From Magicicada septendecula (taxonomy: Eukaryota; Arthropoda; Insecta; Hemiptera; Cicadidae), in the NCBI GenBank assembly GCA_034769895.1, contig CM068367.1, forward strand, positions 113,816,654 to 113,880,653: 64,000 bases of DNA, written 5' to 3'. Below are positions 12,980 through 25,816 of the stretch, piece after piece. The notes under the pieces were generated by a model. It saw only the letters and a program-made list of their open reading frames with translations. It was not told the DNA's origin and did not search any database. Both the position numbers and the translations under genes were made by a program. How positions within the stretch are numbered: position 1 is the first letter of the stretch; the number at the start of each line of letters is the position of its first letter.

Positions 12980-13803
12980 TTTTTAGTTAAATTTAAATTT
13001 AATTGAGTAATAGAAAAGTTAAATTTGAGTGGTTTTAGCATTGTACATATTACATTCATACATACACAGAAAAATAGGTTTAGTACGAAATTAAAGTTTA
13101 AGATGCAACACCTAAAATCTTTTACAGAGGTGCGCTGAAAACAATTTATGTAAATTATCTTTATGAGAAAACAAGCATGCATATCAAACAGTTTTTAAAC
13201 AATTTTACCTGTAGTTGTAACTCTATCGCTGACTAAAAAAAAAGACTTTGTTACTTACTTCTTTTATTTGAAGTCGGATGACTGATTTATTCTTTCGTAG
13301 TTCCCCAAAAGTCTACTTGTAACAAACTGGATGAACTTTGTATTGCGTTTTTATACAAACCATTCTCAGTCTTATCCATAGAAATTTTTCTTTAAATCCA
13401 TTTACGATACGTGAAGGTTACCTATCTTATACAATATGCCTTTCTTATTTGATAAGTGAGAATTAAACAAATTACATTGTATTAAAGAAATTCATTGCTC
13501 ATTGGTGGACTGTTGTACATTATATTCCTGACGTTTATGTACTCCTATGAAGAAAGCGCGTCAGTTTGGATTGGACAAGTTGTACTTGTGGAAAAATCTA
13601 TCAAATGGCACTACACAACGGTAAGAACCAGTCCTGGGACTGACTAATGTAAACAAAAACATATTTCTAAAAAACCAAAAAATGTTTTGTTTAAAATACA
13701 CATTGATTTCAATAATCTTCTAACACTGACAAATCCTATCAGCACTTAATGTTTACCTGTAACAATTATCTTGGGCAGTTATCTGTTAATCCAAAAGTTT
13801 ATA

Positions 13804-14135
13804 CATTATCTAGAACTCATTTAATCTTTTACATATGTTTTTTTATATTTTGACAGTTATAACTTTAATTCTGTTGTTTAAATTATTTTATATGAGAAAA
13901 AAGATAAATCTTTAGAACATTATTTAGAGCTCATTTAATATTTTACATGTTTTTTATATTTTGACAGTTATAGCTTTAATTCTGTTGTTTAAATTATTTT
14001 CTATGAGAAAAAAATAAATATTTAGAAAATTATTTAGAACTCATTTAATATTTTACATATGTTTTTTATATTTCGACAGTTATAATTTGAATTCTGTTTT
14101 TTAAATTATTTTCTGTGGGAAAAAATATAAATTGT
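13804..14135. repeat. Three tandem ~112-bp copies
   Basis: Three copies starting at AGAACTCATTTAAT-like strings (13812, 13926, 14036) share a TTTTACAT block, a GACAGTTATA block and a TTTAAATTATTTT block. Periods are 114 and 110 bp. They are diverged and non-coding. Confidence 0.8.
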
Positions 14136-14269
14136 TTCCTCATTTTTTGATCAAAACAAAAAAGGTTTTATATTGTGCAAAAAATAATGCGCAAACAACA
14201 TGAAATTTGATATGAGTACTTCGGCTTGCCTGGCTGTAAGGCCGTGGTCCATAGTTGTTTTGAGCAGAC

Positions 14270-14301
14270 GTTTCGACCGTGCCTTCGACGGCCATCTTCA
14301 G
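14270..14301 (-). ncRNA. Hammerhead-like core motif, degenerate
   Basis: On the minus strand the order is CTGAAGA (14295-14301), a 6-bp stem GGCCGT/ACGGTC (14288-14293 with 14275-14280), then CGAAAC (14270-14275). CUGANGA-stem-GAAA is the conserved core order of hammerhead ribozymes, which are known from Penelope-like elements. One unpaired U precedes the stem and no convincing cleavage triplet with flanking helices was found. I treat it as a transposon-derived relic, not an active ribozyme. Confidence 0.3.
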
Positions 14302-14585
14302 TCCAGAAGGCTGCAACATATCATTGCATTGGAGCCGGCCGTGAAAGCCTCAGACAGAACATGAAATTTTATTTTTTTAGTTGCTGTAGTAGGCCTACTA
14401 CTGATTTTGTTGCAAATACATCTTATTCCTTTAAAATCTCTGCAGAAATAGTGTTTATAAAACAATAGCACGTTGTGTTCAAATCAAAGTAAAGTAGCTC
14501 AGTCAACGTTATTTTATTGGGACGTTTTATTGTGTTGAATTTCTCCGGCACTCAAGGGGCTGGGTCGAGAGTAACATATGCCTAT

Positions 14586-17024
14586 TGTAACAATAATATA
14601 AGTGAATGATAGGAGATCTCGCGAGTAAACAATGTAACAATTTATGTTGAGAGACGAGTTCTTATGCTCCACGTAGTATGCGTCAATTTGTAACAAATTT
14701 AATATGTATGTGTAAAATTATATTAAACCACACCGTTGTGTTCGTCAATTTGTAACAAATATAAATAATAGATATGTTGAACGGTAAATTATTCGTATTC
14801 TGCCGCTCGCTCCCACTATGCGTGCAGTTCCAATGACGTCACTCGGAGTTGCCAACAGTTGCTCCGTCCGCTGTGCTATGTTAACGTAATTCTTAAATGA
14901 AACAGTAATCATCATCATCATTCCTGCATCTCCTAAGTGGAGCATAGGGCATCAATGAACTTCCGCCACCGGACTCTGTTGCGCGCCATCGTCTTGATCT
15001 CGGGCCAGGTCTTCCCTCCTTTCTCCATCCCTTCCGCTATTACACTCCTCCTCCATGTGTTCCTTGGTCTGCCTCTTCTCCTGCTACCTTGTGGGTTCCA
15101 TTCTAGGGCTTGTCTTGCTATGTTGTCTCTATCTCGTCGTAATGTATGCCCAATCCACTACCATTTCCTACGACACATCTCAATTTCAATGGGTGTTTGA
15201 TGGGTTCTTCTCCACAGCTCTTCATTGGAGATAACTTGTGGCCACCATATCCTCAGGATATTCCGCAAACTTCTGTTCACGAATGTTTGGAGTCTGCTAA
15301 TCAGTTGTTTGTTAGTCTTCCAAGTTTCACACCCATAGAGCAGTACCGACTTGACATTTGTATTGAAGATGCGTAGTTTGGTATTGGTGTTAAGTCCCTT
15401 GATTTCCAGATTGGTCTCAGCATTGCAAATGTTGGTTTTGACACATAAGATAATAAATTGTTCAAATTCACCAGATCCTCTTCTTTCTTCTTCCAGGACG
15501 AAGATAGGGTCCAAGTCTTCTTCGCTTCTTCTCCCTGGATCTCAATTCTTCTGTATTAAATTCTGGATGTTCTTTTCTTTATTATAATATTTTGTATTGA
15601 GTATTTCAGCTCGTTTTACAAAGTCTGGTTTGTGTTTTCACTGCTTAAAATATAATTATATGAGACGTTTTATTAACGCGTCTGTCTTAAATGACCGTTG
15701 TTAAAGAAGTCCTATTTTATTTATCTGAAATTTTTGGTTGCTAAGGTAAAACTTGAAATCTGGTTGGTTGATTCAGATATACATTGTCATACAAATTCAT
15801 TATTTCAATGTCTGAATTTGGTCAAAACTTTTAAATTAGTATAATTTTTCTGTACTGATTGGGAATTTAAAACTACTAGCATCATTATTCGGTCTTAACA
15901 TTTGTGACATATAGACACCAAACATGCCTATTTTTGCTTTAGAAATACTGATGTTACATTTTTGCTATTTGAATTTTTCTTAAATAACTTAAAACTGATT
16001 ATTTCGATTCCATATTTGTTGTGTATACCACTAACTATAAATCTATCCATATTACAACCTTTGTTTTACAAAATTCTAACAGTGTTTCCTAAAATTTACA
16101 AAATTCCAAAGTTTTTATAGGCCTATGTCTTGACATGTTAAATTTCTATTTTCTGTTATTGTAATCCCTATTAATTATGTAACTACCATCAAAATTACTC
16201 CCTATCACTCTATTAGTATTATCATTTAAAAATATAACAATAATTATTACAGTAACAACATAAAAAAACATAATTCACATTTTGTGATTAAACAATTTGT
16301 ATATGCCTGGTTGCATACATACTGCATAAGGCATATCATACATATATTATTTAATAAAACTATAACTAACATCAACACAACTTTAAACGTGTTTTAAGAA
16401 CATAACAAGAAAAGTAATCATTTAATAATGATTTTCTATTTTTTCCATTTTTCCTAGGTAGTTAAGCCATTGCTGTAGCCTACTAGGTACTCTTTCTGTT
16501 TCTTTTTATACATTTGACAATTTATTATGTGATTACACATTATTTTCTTGACAACATTATGTCCACTATTATTTACAATTAGTTGCATGTTCCATGTATC
16601 TATAATAATTGTTTTGTTATATTATTTCATTATATCATTCAATTAACAATTTACTAATATATCATTTTACACTGTATTGTATGTTTGGGCCTATTATCCC
16701 TCAATTTGTATTTTGATTATTTTTATATTTTGATACATTTAATAAAACTATTAGTTTACTTATAGTATTTGTACATAAGCTGTCTGTCTTTATAAGTATT
16801 ATTCTTGTCATTATTTGAAATTCATATCATCATCGGGGTATTTTGCATCACGTTGCCTAAACATTAATTTGGGTACGGTCAGTTGTAGTACAAGTCAGTC
16901 TAAAATAGTTATTTGTTCATCTTCACTATCATTTTGAAAGATATTTTTCTTCTTGTTTAGTTTCTTATCCATGGTCTTCATTAAATCTGGTACGATATCA
17001 AGCTATGCCAAATGTAATATTACA
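14586..17024 (-). repeat. Gypsy-1 LTR1 (left outer LTR, 2439 bp)
   Basis: The terminal dinucleotides are TG and CA, with short inverted TGTAA ends. It differs from LTR2-4 at two sites near 14767 and 14801. Most notably, 534 bp of LTR have been replaced by a 516-bp LINE fragment (14910-15425). At the diagnostic sites near 15890, 15940 and 16081 it carries the same states as LTR2 but not LTR3 or LTR4. In element orientation this is the 3' LTR of internal 1. Confidence 0.92.
14910..15425 (-). mobile_element. LINE 3'-end fragment replacing part of LTR1
   Basis: The minus strand encodes the C-terminal end of a non-LTR reverse transcriptase: a LLYGCETW box, then RRTHQTPIEIEMCRRKW, then a RGRPRNTWRR box, ending at a stop about 25 bp from the left junction. 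Two reading frames are needed. The left (3') edge is a short ATC/GAT trinucleotide tail. Neighbouring LTR sequence is continuous with LTR2-4 on both sides, but 534 bp present in those LTRs (23684-24217 in LTR2) are missing. No target-site duplication is seen, so insertion came with a target deletion or was followed by one. Confidence 0.8.
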
Positions 17025-17907
17025 TACTACCCTGCCACCAAATTTGATTATTTTAATAAAATAGTATATTTTGTTGAAATTATCAATTATCTTATCTTTC
17101 ATATTATCACTTGTTATCCTTTTTATGATCTGGTATACTTGTCTTTAATTATAACTGTCCTATCTCTGGAACATGCTACCTCGCTAACAAATTAATCACC
17201 ATTACATATATTTTGGAATCAGTCGGGGGGCTCTCTTGACCTAATACCCCGCTGTCCTTATAATACATAATACATAAATAATATCGATTGCTGGAGCTAT
17301 CTCATCAGTCAATCACATGTAATAATCACTAGTCTATTCACGACTAAATCAAATAAAAATAATATAATAATATATTCTTGGGATGGTTCACTCAGTTTAA
17401 CTTCTCAGATCTAAATATTTCTTTCCATTGATTCTTTCAGATGTTTATTTTCTTGTGGCGATATTAATAAAATTTTTTATTTTCAATTGATACCATCTTC
17501 TTTCCTTTTTTCAGTACTGCTTAATCTTCATTTTTCATTCACTATCTTTATTCAATTAAAACGTAACAAGTATCTGTATCTATAGTTGTTGTTGATTCTC
17601 TCACAATCATGTTAGGTTATTCGTAGTAAATTCGTTTCTAGGTTTGTCTTATTTTCATCGTCGATTGTCTACATTTGTCTTTTCTTATTCATTTTATAGT
17701 ACTATGGTTTCTTCTGATTCATGGATGTTGCATCTTTCTTTTATATTCCAATAATAAGTTCATAATTATATTTAATAAGAGGTGCTTATTTTGTTTAGAA
17801 TTTTGAAATTTATTCAAATTTGTTTATTCACTTGGTTCAAAATAACATTATCAAAATGTACTGTAAGTTGTCCTTACTATTTATTTGAATTTTGAGATTT
17901 ATTCAAT
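17025..17907 (-). other. Gypsy-1 internal 1, 3' untranslated part
   Basis: About 880 bp lie between the integrase stop and LTR1. No env-like ORF, membrane segment or other conserved domain is visible on the minus strand. The stretch next to the LTR (17025-17046, minus strand) has a purine-rich GGTGGCAGGGTAGTA that could act as the polypurine tract. The same layout recurs at 25817-26699 and 34611-35493. Confidence 0.6.
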
Positions 17908-20900
17908 TCATTCATTGGGTTCATAATACATTTTTAATGAAACTTGGTTGTAAGTTCCCTTAATCTTTTTCGTTTCCACATCACTAATTACATAAGTATT
18001 ATTGTTATTGTTTTTTACAACAACATATGGTCCGTTATACAGCAATAATAGCTTTTTTGCTATTCCTTCCTTAGAACTTGGCAATTCGCGGTTTTTTAAC
18101 AATACTTTGTCTCCAATCTTGTACTGGATCATTTTCTGCTGAATTATTTTGTATTTTTTCCTTCTTTTCTCCACTTGTTCATTCAGTTTGCTGTGGAATC
18201 TCACGTTGTCGAACTGGTAAGCTGGGTTGTTTGGGAAGTTGATTATTTCAATAATTTCTCGGGGTGGTAGTCTTTCATGCATTATAGTATATGGAGTATC
18301 TTGTATTGATTCATGGTAAGCTAAGTTGATAAAACTTTCTGTTTGTGTAATATAGTCACTCCACTTCTGGTGTTTATCGAAACAATAGGTCCTGAGGATT
18401 CGCCCGACCTCCGTCAGTACTCTTTCCGCCGGGTTGCTATTTGGGTGATAGACAGATGTTTTATATGTCTTGACACCTAGATCTAACAAAGTCACCTTCC
18501 ATACCCTTCCTCGAAACTGAGTTCCGTGATCTGTAATAATTGACCTTGGAGCTCCTAACTCTGGTATGTATTGTTGGATTACTATTTGCAGAATCTTTTT
18601 TGTAGTCGCCCGATTAATGGGGTATAGTTTTGTAAATTTTGAGTAATGGTCGATCATGATTATAATAAATTTATATTCTTTCCTTCCTCCACTACGAGGT
18701 AACGGTCCACACACGTCTAAAAATACTCTCTCTAATTTACCAGTTGATGTAATTGGCTGCATTATTCCTTCTGTTTTTTCGTTATTGCATTTTGCCAATT
18801 GACAGATGTGGCACTGCCGAATACATTCTCTGACTCTCCTGTTGATATTCTTAATGTAAGTGTGTTCCTCAAGTGCTTTCATTACTTTTAATGCACCCAT
18901 ATGCCCGTATCGACTATGGTAGTCCAGTATTAATTCTGTTTCTAAAGCTTTAGGTATCACCACCTTCCATGATCCTTGGTTATTATTTGGTTTTTAAAAT
19001 AATATGCCTTCATGTAGACAATAATATGCAGTAATTTTTTCATCCTGTTGGATTAGTCTTTGCCTAAAATTGTTGATTTTTGTATCCTCTGTTTGTTGTT
19101 GTGAAATTGATTTCATGATGTTTTCCAAATCTGATTTGTTTTTTATGATAGTATATACCTTGACGATTGTTTCCTTTTCCCCTTCAAAAGTTTGCTGTTC
19201 TATGTTAATCCGGGACAATATATCTGCAGCAATATTCTGTTTCCTGGAACATACTCCCAATTTATATGGTATTCCTGTAGTGCGAGTATCCACCTTGCCA
19301 ATCTTCCATGGTTAATCTTGCAATTTTTTAGGAAAGGTATTGACTTATGATCGCTTCTCACAGTTATCGGGTATCCAATAATATAGGTTCTGAATTTTCC
19401 ACAAGCGAATACAACGTTTAATAACTCCTTTTCCGTTACACTGTAATTGCGTTCACATCCATTAAGTATTCTGCTTGCAAAACTCACCACCTGATGGTTT
19501 CCCTCACAATCTTCTTGATATAATACGGATCCTAAACTTATATCACTGGCATCGCAGTTCATAAAGAAAGGTTGGTCGAAATTAGGATGTTTTAATATAA
19601 CTGAACTTAGGAAATTATGCTTGATCATTTAGAGTAAGTTGTCTTGTTCCTGTCCCCATGACCATTTGTTCTTAGAGGATAATTGTGGAGAAAACTTCGC
19701 TGTCATTTCAGAATAATTTCTCTGAAACTTCCTATAATAATTACAAAGTCCCAGAAATGATTAAAGTTGCTTTTTATTTTTAGGACTTGGGAATTTCTGG
19801 ATAGCTTCTATCTTTTCATTGGATGGTGTTATTCCTTGTCTTGTTAAATTAAACCCAGGAACTGGACTTCACTGGCGATAAGTTTGGATTTGTGAAGCTT
19901 TAGGGTAACGTTATTGTCTGATAATTTTTGTAATACTCGCCCTACTCTGTCACAATGGTCTTCCCAATTCACTGAAGTAATCAACAAGTCATCAACATAG
20001 ACTGTGGTAAATGGAATAGTATCTGGACCCAGTACCTGGTCCATACATCTTACGAATACAGCTACTGAGTTTACCAGTCCAAACGGTAGTCGCTTGAACT
20101 GGTAGTTCCTCCCTTCGAAAATAAAGGCGACGTACTTTCGACTATCTGGGTGTAACTCCACCTGCCAATACCCACAAACAGTATCCCAGGTGCTGATAAA
20201 TTGTATGCCATTAAATTTTTTCAATATCTCCTCAATCTCTCCGGGAGATGTTCTGTCATTAACTATGATCTTATTGATCTCTCTAGCATCCAAACAGAGT
20301 CGTACTTTGCCATCTTTCTTGGGAACGGCTATTAACGGACTAGTATATGGGGAACAGCTATACTCAATAATATCTTCTGCTATCATTTTGTCTAGTTCAG
20401 TCCTCACTGCTTCTTTTAATGCATAAGCAACGGGATATGATTTCTTATTAAAATTTACAGGCTCCTTGAATTGTAGTGTAAATTGATAATTTTTTACTTT
20501 GCCAGGTATATCAGAGAAAACATAGCGGTATTTATTATATATTGATATTAACTTTTCTATTTGTTGTGTAGTTAAATTACATTCATTTTGTTCTGACCGA
20601 AATTGTCGGATCTCTTCTAATTTTTCCAACCATAAACTGTCTTCACTCCCAAAGTATTCCCTTCTTATATTCCATGAATCATCTTGATTGTTATTGCATT
20701 TTCTTATACTATTGCATGAAGGTACATTTTTATTTTCTACAAATTTGCTGTGCATTCTATATTATCCATTTTTAACGACACTATGGCCTGTCTAATGTCA
20801 ATTATTGCTGAGTATTTTCTCAAACTATCACAGCCTATTAGTACATTAAATAGTAGATTACTAGCTATTAGAAAAATTATAGGTATAGCTACATTTCCGC

Positions 20901-21198
20901 TGGTCACTGCTAATGATACCTGTTTTCTTATTGACTTGTTTTGCCTTCCGGTGGCTCCAATTAAAATTATATTCTGGATTGGTAGAGTCGGTAAGATGAT
21001 CTTACTAAATTTTTGAATTTTGTGGTATTCGTTGTTATCGATTAACGACACGTTTGCGCCCGTATCTATCATGAATCTTGTGTCTAGTCCATTCACTTGG
21101 GCGATAATATAGGCGATCTCATTATTCGAACTATTGTGCGTTATCGTATCTTCGTTTAGCAGTTCTTCTCTCACATTTTTTAAGAAGTGATTGTGCAC
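17908..21198 (-). pseudogene. Gypsy-1 copy 1 pol pseudogene (protease-RT-RNase H-integrase)
   Basis: Pieces in order are: protease with FMIDTGA (21198-20737); RT with YVDD and an LPFGL box (20755-19844); RNase H with a NCDAS motif and DHKS (19628-19200); connection (19293-18994); and integrase (18963-17908) with an HHCC zinc finger (H16, H21, C51, C54) and catalytic D83, D145, E180. Breaks shared with the other copies are a frame change and stop right after RT (19844-19846), a frame change near 19225-19290, and an in-frame TAA at 18994-18996. Private to this copy is a one-base deletion near 20740 that separates protease from RT. The first codon is GTG, so normal expression would have needed frameshifting from gag. 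No functional polyprotein can be made. Confidence 0.9.
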
Positions 21199-21281
21199 TA
21201 ACGTTATTGTATTGTCAGTCGTTTTGTCTCGTCCTTGTAATTACCCAAATTGTCGGTTCAGTGATGGGACCTGTTGGTTTT

Positions 21282-23290
21282 TCACTGCCGTGGTCCGTTT
21301 AAATCAGTGCTGATCTCCTCGGTCCTGTTGTCTGGTTGACCGGGTCTGTCTCTATTCTGTAACTCTTGTACCTCAATGGCGTTATTATTGAACGTCACTG
21401 AGTTTCTGTTATTCCTGTTATCGTCGCAGCTCCTACTTCGTCTATGTTCATTCCGGTAGCGCTGGTTATTCTCCTCCTGAAAACCTCTCACGGTTCCCAT
21501 TGTAATTCGTTCGTCCCTGATACGAACGTCTTCCCACATCTCTATCGTCAGTGCTCACATAATTCACATGTCTTCGATATGTTTGGTTTTGGTTGTTATA
21601 ATTGCCATTATTATTCTGTCTGTATCGGTTATCGTAATTGTTGTGATAACCTCGGTTGTTCTGGTAATGGTTGTCTCTATCATTGGCACGCTGGTATCCA
21701 TTATTATTATTCGTAGGAGAGCTACGGTAATAGTGGTTATTGTTATTTGCCGCATTATTTCGTGGATAGTTGTTATTGTTATTGTTGTTTTGGTAACTAC
21801 GTTGATAGTGGTTACCGTTGTTGTTGTAATTATTATTTGGTCTTTGCCCGTTGTTTTCATATCGGGCGTCGCGGCGACCATTATTTCTATCCATTTCATC
21901 GCTCCTTCGTCTGTATTGGAGGAAGCTTTTCTCTTGTTCCATTTCCGCTAATAATGCCGACATCTCTTCAATGGTTTGTATTCGTCCGTTTATTCGGCCT
22001 CTCGTAATTTCTCCACCATAGTGATAAGCTAATAGCCTCACTAAACATTCGGTAGGAATTGCAGGCTCTAAATGTCTGGCTATGTTTATCGTGCCAAGAA
22101 AATATGTGGTCGGAGTTTGTTTGCCGTGTAGATCATATCGGCCCAATCCTATGTCACTCCTTATCATATGTTGTGTGGCATCAGACCAGTACTTGGATTT
22201 AAATTGTTTTTTGAATTCTTGAAAATTTTGTATACTCGGCCGCATCGCCGTCCACCAATTGTCATAGACTTTTCTGAACATTTCGTCCAGCATACTCCTA
22301 ATTACAACCCATCTGTCTTCTCCGGTTTTGGCTATTTTTTCTTCTACCCGTTCTAGGAATAGCATGGGGTTTCTTCTATAATTCTGGAAGTCGATAACTT
22401 CTCGGTTTTCCTCACATGTGGTATGGGCACCGGTATATTGTCTGTTTCTTAGAGAGTTGATCTTATCTCTATGGGCAATTGTTTGGTCTTGTACCCGATT
22501 AAGACTAGTACCTATGCTTTCTAATCTTTTCTCCCATCACTGCTTTGTTGGTTCGTATATTTTCTATACTTCCATTCGTTTCTTCCCGGACGCTCAGTAT
22601 CTCTTGGTTCATCCGCTCACACTTTTCCTTGGTCTCGGGTTCTACTCTTTTAATTTCAGTCACCGGTTCTTCTAGCTTCTTGTCTCATTCTTCCTGCAAT
22701 TGCCGGTTATTAATTTCCATCTTGTTATTCCACTCTTCTTTTAATGACTCTTTGTGTTCATCCAATTTTTTCATAGTCTCTTGGTAATTTCCCTTCAATT
22801 CTTCCCTCAATGCTTTATTATTTGCGTCTATTTTCTCCTCCATTTTCTTGCTATTCTCTTTCAATTCTCGGCTCAATTCCTCCTTTGTCTGTTATTATCA
22901 CTCTTTATTTCCTCTCTTCTTACTCAAATCTTCCTTCAATATTACTAAGTTCTTATTACTGTTCTCACTTAATTCTTCCTTCAATTCGTCCATTAGTTTC
23001 TTATTACTTTCTTCCGTTTTCTTATTACTCTCCTCCATAGACTGTTTATTGTCCTTTTTTAATTCTTCCATTTTCTTACTGAAATCTTCATGACTCTGTT
23101 TTAAGTATTCCATAATGCTCTTCATGTCAACGCTCTCTGTGACTTTGTTCGGTTCTTGTCTATCTCCTTGGTCCTCCCTTATTATTGCTTCTACTTCCTC
23201 AACCGGTGTTGCCTCCTTGTCGTCCATGTTTACTTTGCTTACTTTCTCGGTTTCGGCAGCTCGTTTGCGCGATGTTTCTCGCTTCCTCAT
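21282..23290 (-). pseudogene. Gypsy-1 copy 1 gag pseudogene
   Basis: The ATG is at 23290. The N-terminal ~250 codons are a Lys/Glu-rich predicted coiled coil, followed by a capsid-like region and a long Asn/Arg/Tyr-rich basic tail (21466-22365) in place of a CCHC zinc knuckle. The frame is broken by three consecutive stops TGA TAA TAA (22892-22900) inside the coiled coil, TGA at 22685-22687, a frame change near 22530, and another at a T-run near 21480. All are present in copies 2 and 3. The basic tail could have served nucleic-acid binding; that role is inferred from composition only. Confidence 0.82.
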
Positions 23291-23338
23291 TTTCGTTTAT
23301 TTCTGGTTGTTTATTTATAAATTATAATTTAATTTATC

Positions 23339-23356
23339 GCCCCACGTTGGGCGCCA
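23339..23356 (-). other. Gypsy-1 primer-binding site, tRNA-Lys(CUU)
   Basis: The minus strand reads TGGCGCCCAACGTGGGGC, 3 nt inside LTR2. It is complementary to the 3' 18 nt, CCA included, of the animal tRNA-Lys(CUU) sequence as I know it from Drosophila. The same site recurs at 32132-32149 and 40926-40943. It fixes the element's orientation and the LTR boundary. Confidence 0.85.
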
Positions 23357-23359
23357 ATT

Positions 23360-25816
23360 TGTAACAATAATATAAGTGAATGATAGGAGATCTCGCGAGT
23401 AAACAATGTAACAATTTATGTTGAGAGACGAGTTCTTATGCTCCACGTAGTATGCGTCAATTTGTAACAAATTTAATATGTATGTGTAAAATTATATTAA
23501 ACCACACCGTTGTGTTCGTCAATTTGTAACAAATATAAAAAATAGATATGTTGAACGGTAAATTATTCGTAATCTGCCGCTCGCTCCCACTATGCGTGCA
23601 GTTCCAATGACGTCACTCGGAGTTGCCAACAGTTGCTCCGTCCGCTGTGCTATGTTAACGTAATTCTTAAATGAAACAGTAATAATAACGCAAATATAAC
23701 ACCAAACAGATATCTTCCTTTTAACGATCTTTATTCTATGAAGCATTGATTAATTACTTCTCGTTTTTCTTTACTGTAATTACAATTATGACAAAATTAT
23801 GCGTCTTCTTTTATCAGTTGGTAGTAGCTAAAAATAATGTGCTCTATGCTGGATTTCGACAAGCAAAAGAATGATGCAGTTTGTTATTATTTCAATGAAA
23901 TAAATTATCTCAGGGCATATCTGGTTCGGGGATTCCGGTTAAACAAATAATACAATTCTTAAAATCAAAATACAAATTTCACAATACAAGGATATTACAA
24001 GGTTTTGGTGTGTAAAGTGCAAACTGGCAGTCGTGTATTGGTTACTTACATTTATAGGTTATGACCAGTTTAGATGCTTGTTAGTTATTGTTAAAGTTTT
24101 TATGGTGTTCAAAAAAGGTGTAAAACTCAATTGGTGTTATTTGTGAGTGTTCTTTAGTGTTGGTGTAGTATAGTGTCTGTAGTTTTATTTTGTTTAATTC
24201 CTAAATAGTCGTGTACACAAATGTTGGTTTTGACACATAAGATAATAAATTGTTCAAATTCACCAGATCCTCTTCTTTCTTCTTCCAGGACGAAGATAGG
24301 GTCCAAGTCTTCTTCGCTTCTTCTCCCTGGATCTCAATTCTTCTGTATTAAATTCTGGATGTTCTTTTCTTTATTATAATATTTTGTATTGAGTATTTCA
24401 GCTCGTTTTACAAAGTCTGGTTTGTGTTTTCACTGCTTAAAATATAATTATATGAGACGTTTTATTAACGCGTCTGTCTTAAATGACCGTTGTTAAAGAA
24501 GTCCTATTTTATTTATCTGAAATTTTTGGTTGCTAAGGTAAAACTTGAAATCTGGTTGGTTGATTCAGATATACATTGTCATACAAATTCATTATTTCAA
24601 TGTCTGAATTTGGTCAAAACTTTTAAATTAGTATAATTTTTCTGTACTGATTGGGAATTTAAAACTACTAGCATCATTATTCGGTCTTAACATTTGTGAC
24701 ATATAGACACCAAACATGCCTATTTTTGCTTTAGAAATACTGATGTTACATTTTTGCTATTTGAATTTTTCTTAAATAACTTAAAACTGATTATTTCGAT
24801 TCCATATTTGTTGTGTATACCACTAACTATAAATCTATCCATATTACAACCTTTGTTTTACAAAATTCTAACAGTGTTTCCTAAAATTTACAAAATTCCA
24901 AAGTTTTTATAGGCCTATGTCTTGACATGTTAAATTTCTATTTTCTGTTATTGTAATCCCTATTAATTATGTAACTACCATCAAAATTACTCCCTATCAC
25001 TCTATTAGTATTATCATTTAAAAATATAACAATAATTATTACAGTAACAACATAAAAAAACATAATTCACATTTTGTGATTAAACAATTTGTATATGCCT
25101 GGTTGCATACATACTGCATAAGGCATATCATACATATATTATTTAATAAAACTATAACTAACATCAACACAACTTTAAACGTGTTTTAAGAACATAACAA
25201 GAAAAGTAATCATTTAATAATGATTTTCTATTTTTTCCATTTTTCCTAGGTAGTTAAGCCATTGCTGTAGCCTACTAGGTACTCTTTCTGTTTCTTTTTA
25301 TACATTTGACAATTTATTATGTGATTACACATTATTTTCTTGACAACATTATGTCCACTATTATTTACAATTAGTTGCATGTTCCATGTATCTATAATAA
25401 TTGTTTTGTTATATTATTTCATTATATCATTCAATTAACAATTTACTAATATATCATTTTACACTGTATTGTATGTTTGGGCCTATTATCCCTCAATTTG
25501 TATTTTGATTATTTTTATATTTTGATACATTTAATAAAACTATTAGTTTACTTATAGTATTTGTACATAAGCTGTCTGTCTTTATAAGTATTATTCTTGT
25601 CATTATTTGAAATTCATATCATCATCGGGGTATTTTGCATCACGTTGCCTAAACATTAATTTGGGTACGGTCAGTTGTAGTACAAGTCAGTCTAAAATAG
25701 TTATTTGTTCATCTTCACTATCATTTTGAAAGATATTTTTCTTCTTGTTTAGTTTCTTATCCATGGTCTTCATTAAATCTGGTACGATATCAAGCTATGC
25801 CAAATGTAATATTACA
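23360..25816 (-). repeat. Gypsy-1 LTR2 (2457 bp, recombinant)
   Basis: This is an LTR shared by internals 1 and 2. Left of about 24217 it matches LTR3 and LTR4 (no LINE, same states at the two left sites). From about 24681 rightward it matches LTR1 (CGGTC near 24682, GCTTTAG, CAGTGTTT). The switch lies between about 24218 and 24680. Confidence 0.92.

Noticed and set aside
12829..13182. 117-codon minus-strand ORF
   Set aside because: Its repeated peptide comes from a 63-bp AT-only tandem duplication, and the composition is low complexity.
21564..21951. Hydrophobic plus-strand ORFs over the Gypsy-1 gag tail
   Set aside because: They are antisense shadows of the Asn/Arg-rich gag tail, repeated in each unit.
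22418..23093. Plus-strand ORFs opposite gag resembling membrane proteins
   Set aside because: They are antisense to the Lys/Glu-rich coiled coil; Leu/Phe/Ser runs follow from the complement.
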